From an uncultured Bacteroidales bacterium (GTDB taxonomy: Bacteria; Bacteroidota; Bacteroidia; Bacteroidales; Paludibacteraceae): a stretch of DNA of 6,137 nucleotides. The stretch spans positions 1-6,137 of the forward strand of contig CAKVBV010000092.1 of NCBI GenBank assembly GCA_934725535.1. The letters are read 5' to 3'. This document shows positions 5,750 through 6,137 of this stretch, in pieces. The position numbers and the translations under genes are program-made. The notes under the pieces were generated by a model. That model did not search any database, was not told where the DNA came from, and worked only from the letters and a program-made list of their open reading frames with translations. Within the stretch, counting starts at the first letter, position 1. The number at the start of each line of letters is the position of its first letter.

Positions 5750-5989
5750 ATGAAGAAAGTTTTGCTTATCGCACTTGTAGCCGTTTGCGCTATGGGGTGC
5801 TGCAAGAAATCCGCTAATGGCGAAGGTCAATGCTGCAAAGAGGGAGAGAAGACCGAATGTTGCCAGAAGGCTGAAGAAGGTTGCTGCAAGAAAGCACAGG
5901 AGAACTGCTGCCAAAAGGCTGCCGAGGCTACAGATACTACCGCTGAGGCTCCCGCTACCGAGGCTGCTCCTGCTGAAGCAGCAGAGTAA
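5750..5989 (+). CDS. Small cysteine-rich lipoprotein with repeated Cys-Cys motifs
   Basis: I take the ATG at 5750 as start (79 residues): it gives a clean lipoprotein signal peptide, and in-frame codons upstream (from 5654) precede the transcription start. The signal is MKK, a hydrophobic core (4-13) and a lipobox AMGC with C17 as the lipidated residue. The mature 63 residues contain ten cysteines, all as adjacent pairs at 17-18, 28-29, 37-38, 45-46 and 53-54. The last four pairs are spaced 9, 8 and 8 residues, following a loose unit CC(K/Q)KAxEx. Lysine and glutamate fill the gaps. Residues 57-79 are an Ala/Glu/Pro/Thr tail without cysteine or lysine. I do not recognise the family. A metal-binding, metallothionein-like role or a thiol-redox role at the envelope is possible but unproven. 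No acidic export signal follows the lipidated cysteine, so surface exposure is not indicated. Confidence 0.85.
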   Translation: MKKVLLIALVAVCAMGCCKKSANGEGQCCKEGEKTECCQKAEEGCCKKAQENCCQKAAEATDTTAEAPATEAAPAEAAE

Positions 5990-5996
5990 TCCTTCC

Positions 5997-6032
5997 GCAA
6001 CTCCTGTTGTACCCATATCAATGGGAAGTTGC
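5997..6032 (+). other. Potential imperfect stem-loop after the lipoprotein gene
   Basis: GCAACT (5997-6002) pairs with AGTTGC (6027-6032). Nested inside, CCCAT (6012-6016) pairs with ATGGG (6021-6025) around ATCA, with an asymmetric internal loop between the stems. It begins eight bases after the stop codon. No T-run follows, so it is more likely a 3'-end structure than a terminator, and it may be fortuitous. Confidence 0.35.
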
Positions 6033-6062
6033 TGACATTCGATAGTACGAATTAGAAACGAG

Positions 6063-6101
6063 GAGGCTGTCTAACAAGTATCGTTTGGCAGTCTCTTTTC
6101 T
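6063..6101 (+). terminator. Probable intrinsic terminator of the lipoprotein transcript
   Basis: GAGGCTGTC (6063-6071) pairs with GGCAGTCTC (6087-6095) across nine base pairs, two of them G-U. An inner AAC/GTT (6073-6075, 6083-6085) can extend the stem. TTTT follows immediately (6096-6099), then CT. It sits 74 bases after the stop codon. The 36 bases after it, to the window end, are A/T-rich with no recognised feature. Confidence 0.65.
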
Positions 6102-6137
6102 GTAGAGTATGGTTGTGTGTAAAATATAAAAGTTGTG

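Noticed and set aside
5798..5911. CRISPR-like or tandem DNA repeat across the Cys-Cys units
   Set aside because: Unit spacing varies (33, 27, 24, 24 bases) and codons differ; the repetition is at the protein level within a coding frame.
5735..6016. Leftward open frame opposite the cysteine-rich lipoprotein gene
   Set aside because: Its low-complexity Leu/Ser/Ala composition is what the reverse of Cys-Lys-Glu-Ala codons produces; the sense strand has a promoter, lipobox and terminator.

Overview
The window looks like chromosomal DNA from a member of the Bacteroidales (phylum Bacteroidota). Three promoters fit the Bacteroidota primary-sigma consensus (a TTG-type -33 element, a 20-base spacer, then TAnnTTTG). 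Shine-Dalgarno sequences are essentially absent. The window also carries a lineage-typical PASTA-domain membrane protein next to an RluD-like pseudouridine synthase, and a short ribbon-helix-helix protein of a type common in this order. I cannot assign a genus from sequence alone.

Layout. Positions 1-362 hold no convincing gene but are rich in repeats: two 25-base direct repeats 42 bases apart, an 8-base tandem duplication, an (AT)6 run, and a perfect hairpin followed directly by a second one. Positions 373-1408 are a rightward two-gene unit: an exported beta-rich, probable outer-membrane protein (423-1193), then a 67-residue ribbon-helix-helix protein (1205-1408). Positions 1409-1488 separate convergent genes and carry a second identical copy of the hairpin repeat. 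Positions 1489-5594 are a leftward four-gene unit with gaps of only 10-26 bases, in transcription order PASTA membrane protein, RluD-like pseudouridine synthase, CTP synthase (pyrG) and hypoxanthine phosphoribosyltransferase (hpt). Positions 5595-5749 are a compact divergent promoter region in which the leftward and rightward promoters physically overlap. Positions 5750-5989 encode a 79-residue cysteine-rich lipoprotein. It is followed by a structured 3' region and a probable intrinsic terminator at 6063-6101.

The leftward unit joins envelope (PASTA), ribosome maturation (RluD-like) and nucleotide supply (PyrG for CTP, Hpt for IMP/GMP salvage), which is a growth-linked housekeeping set. The least ordinary item is the small lipoprotein. 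It has five Cys-Cys pairs, the last four spaced 8-9 residues apart in a lysine/glutamate-rich context, and an alanine/glutamate-rich tail. It is expressed from a promoter interleaved with that of the housekeeping operon, with a perfect dyad at its expected transcription start. Metal binding or thiol chemistry at the cell envelope is a hypothesis only.
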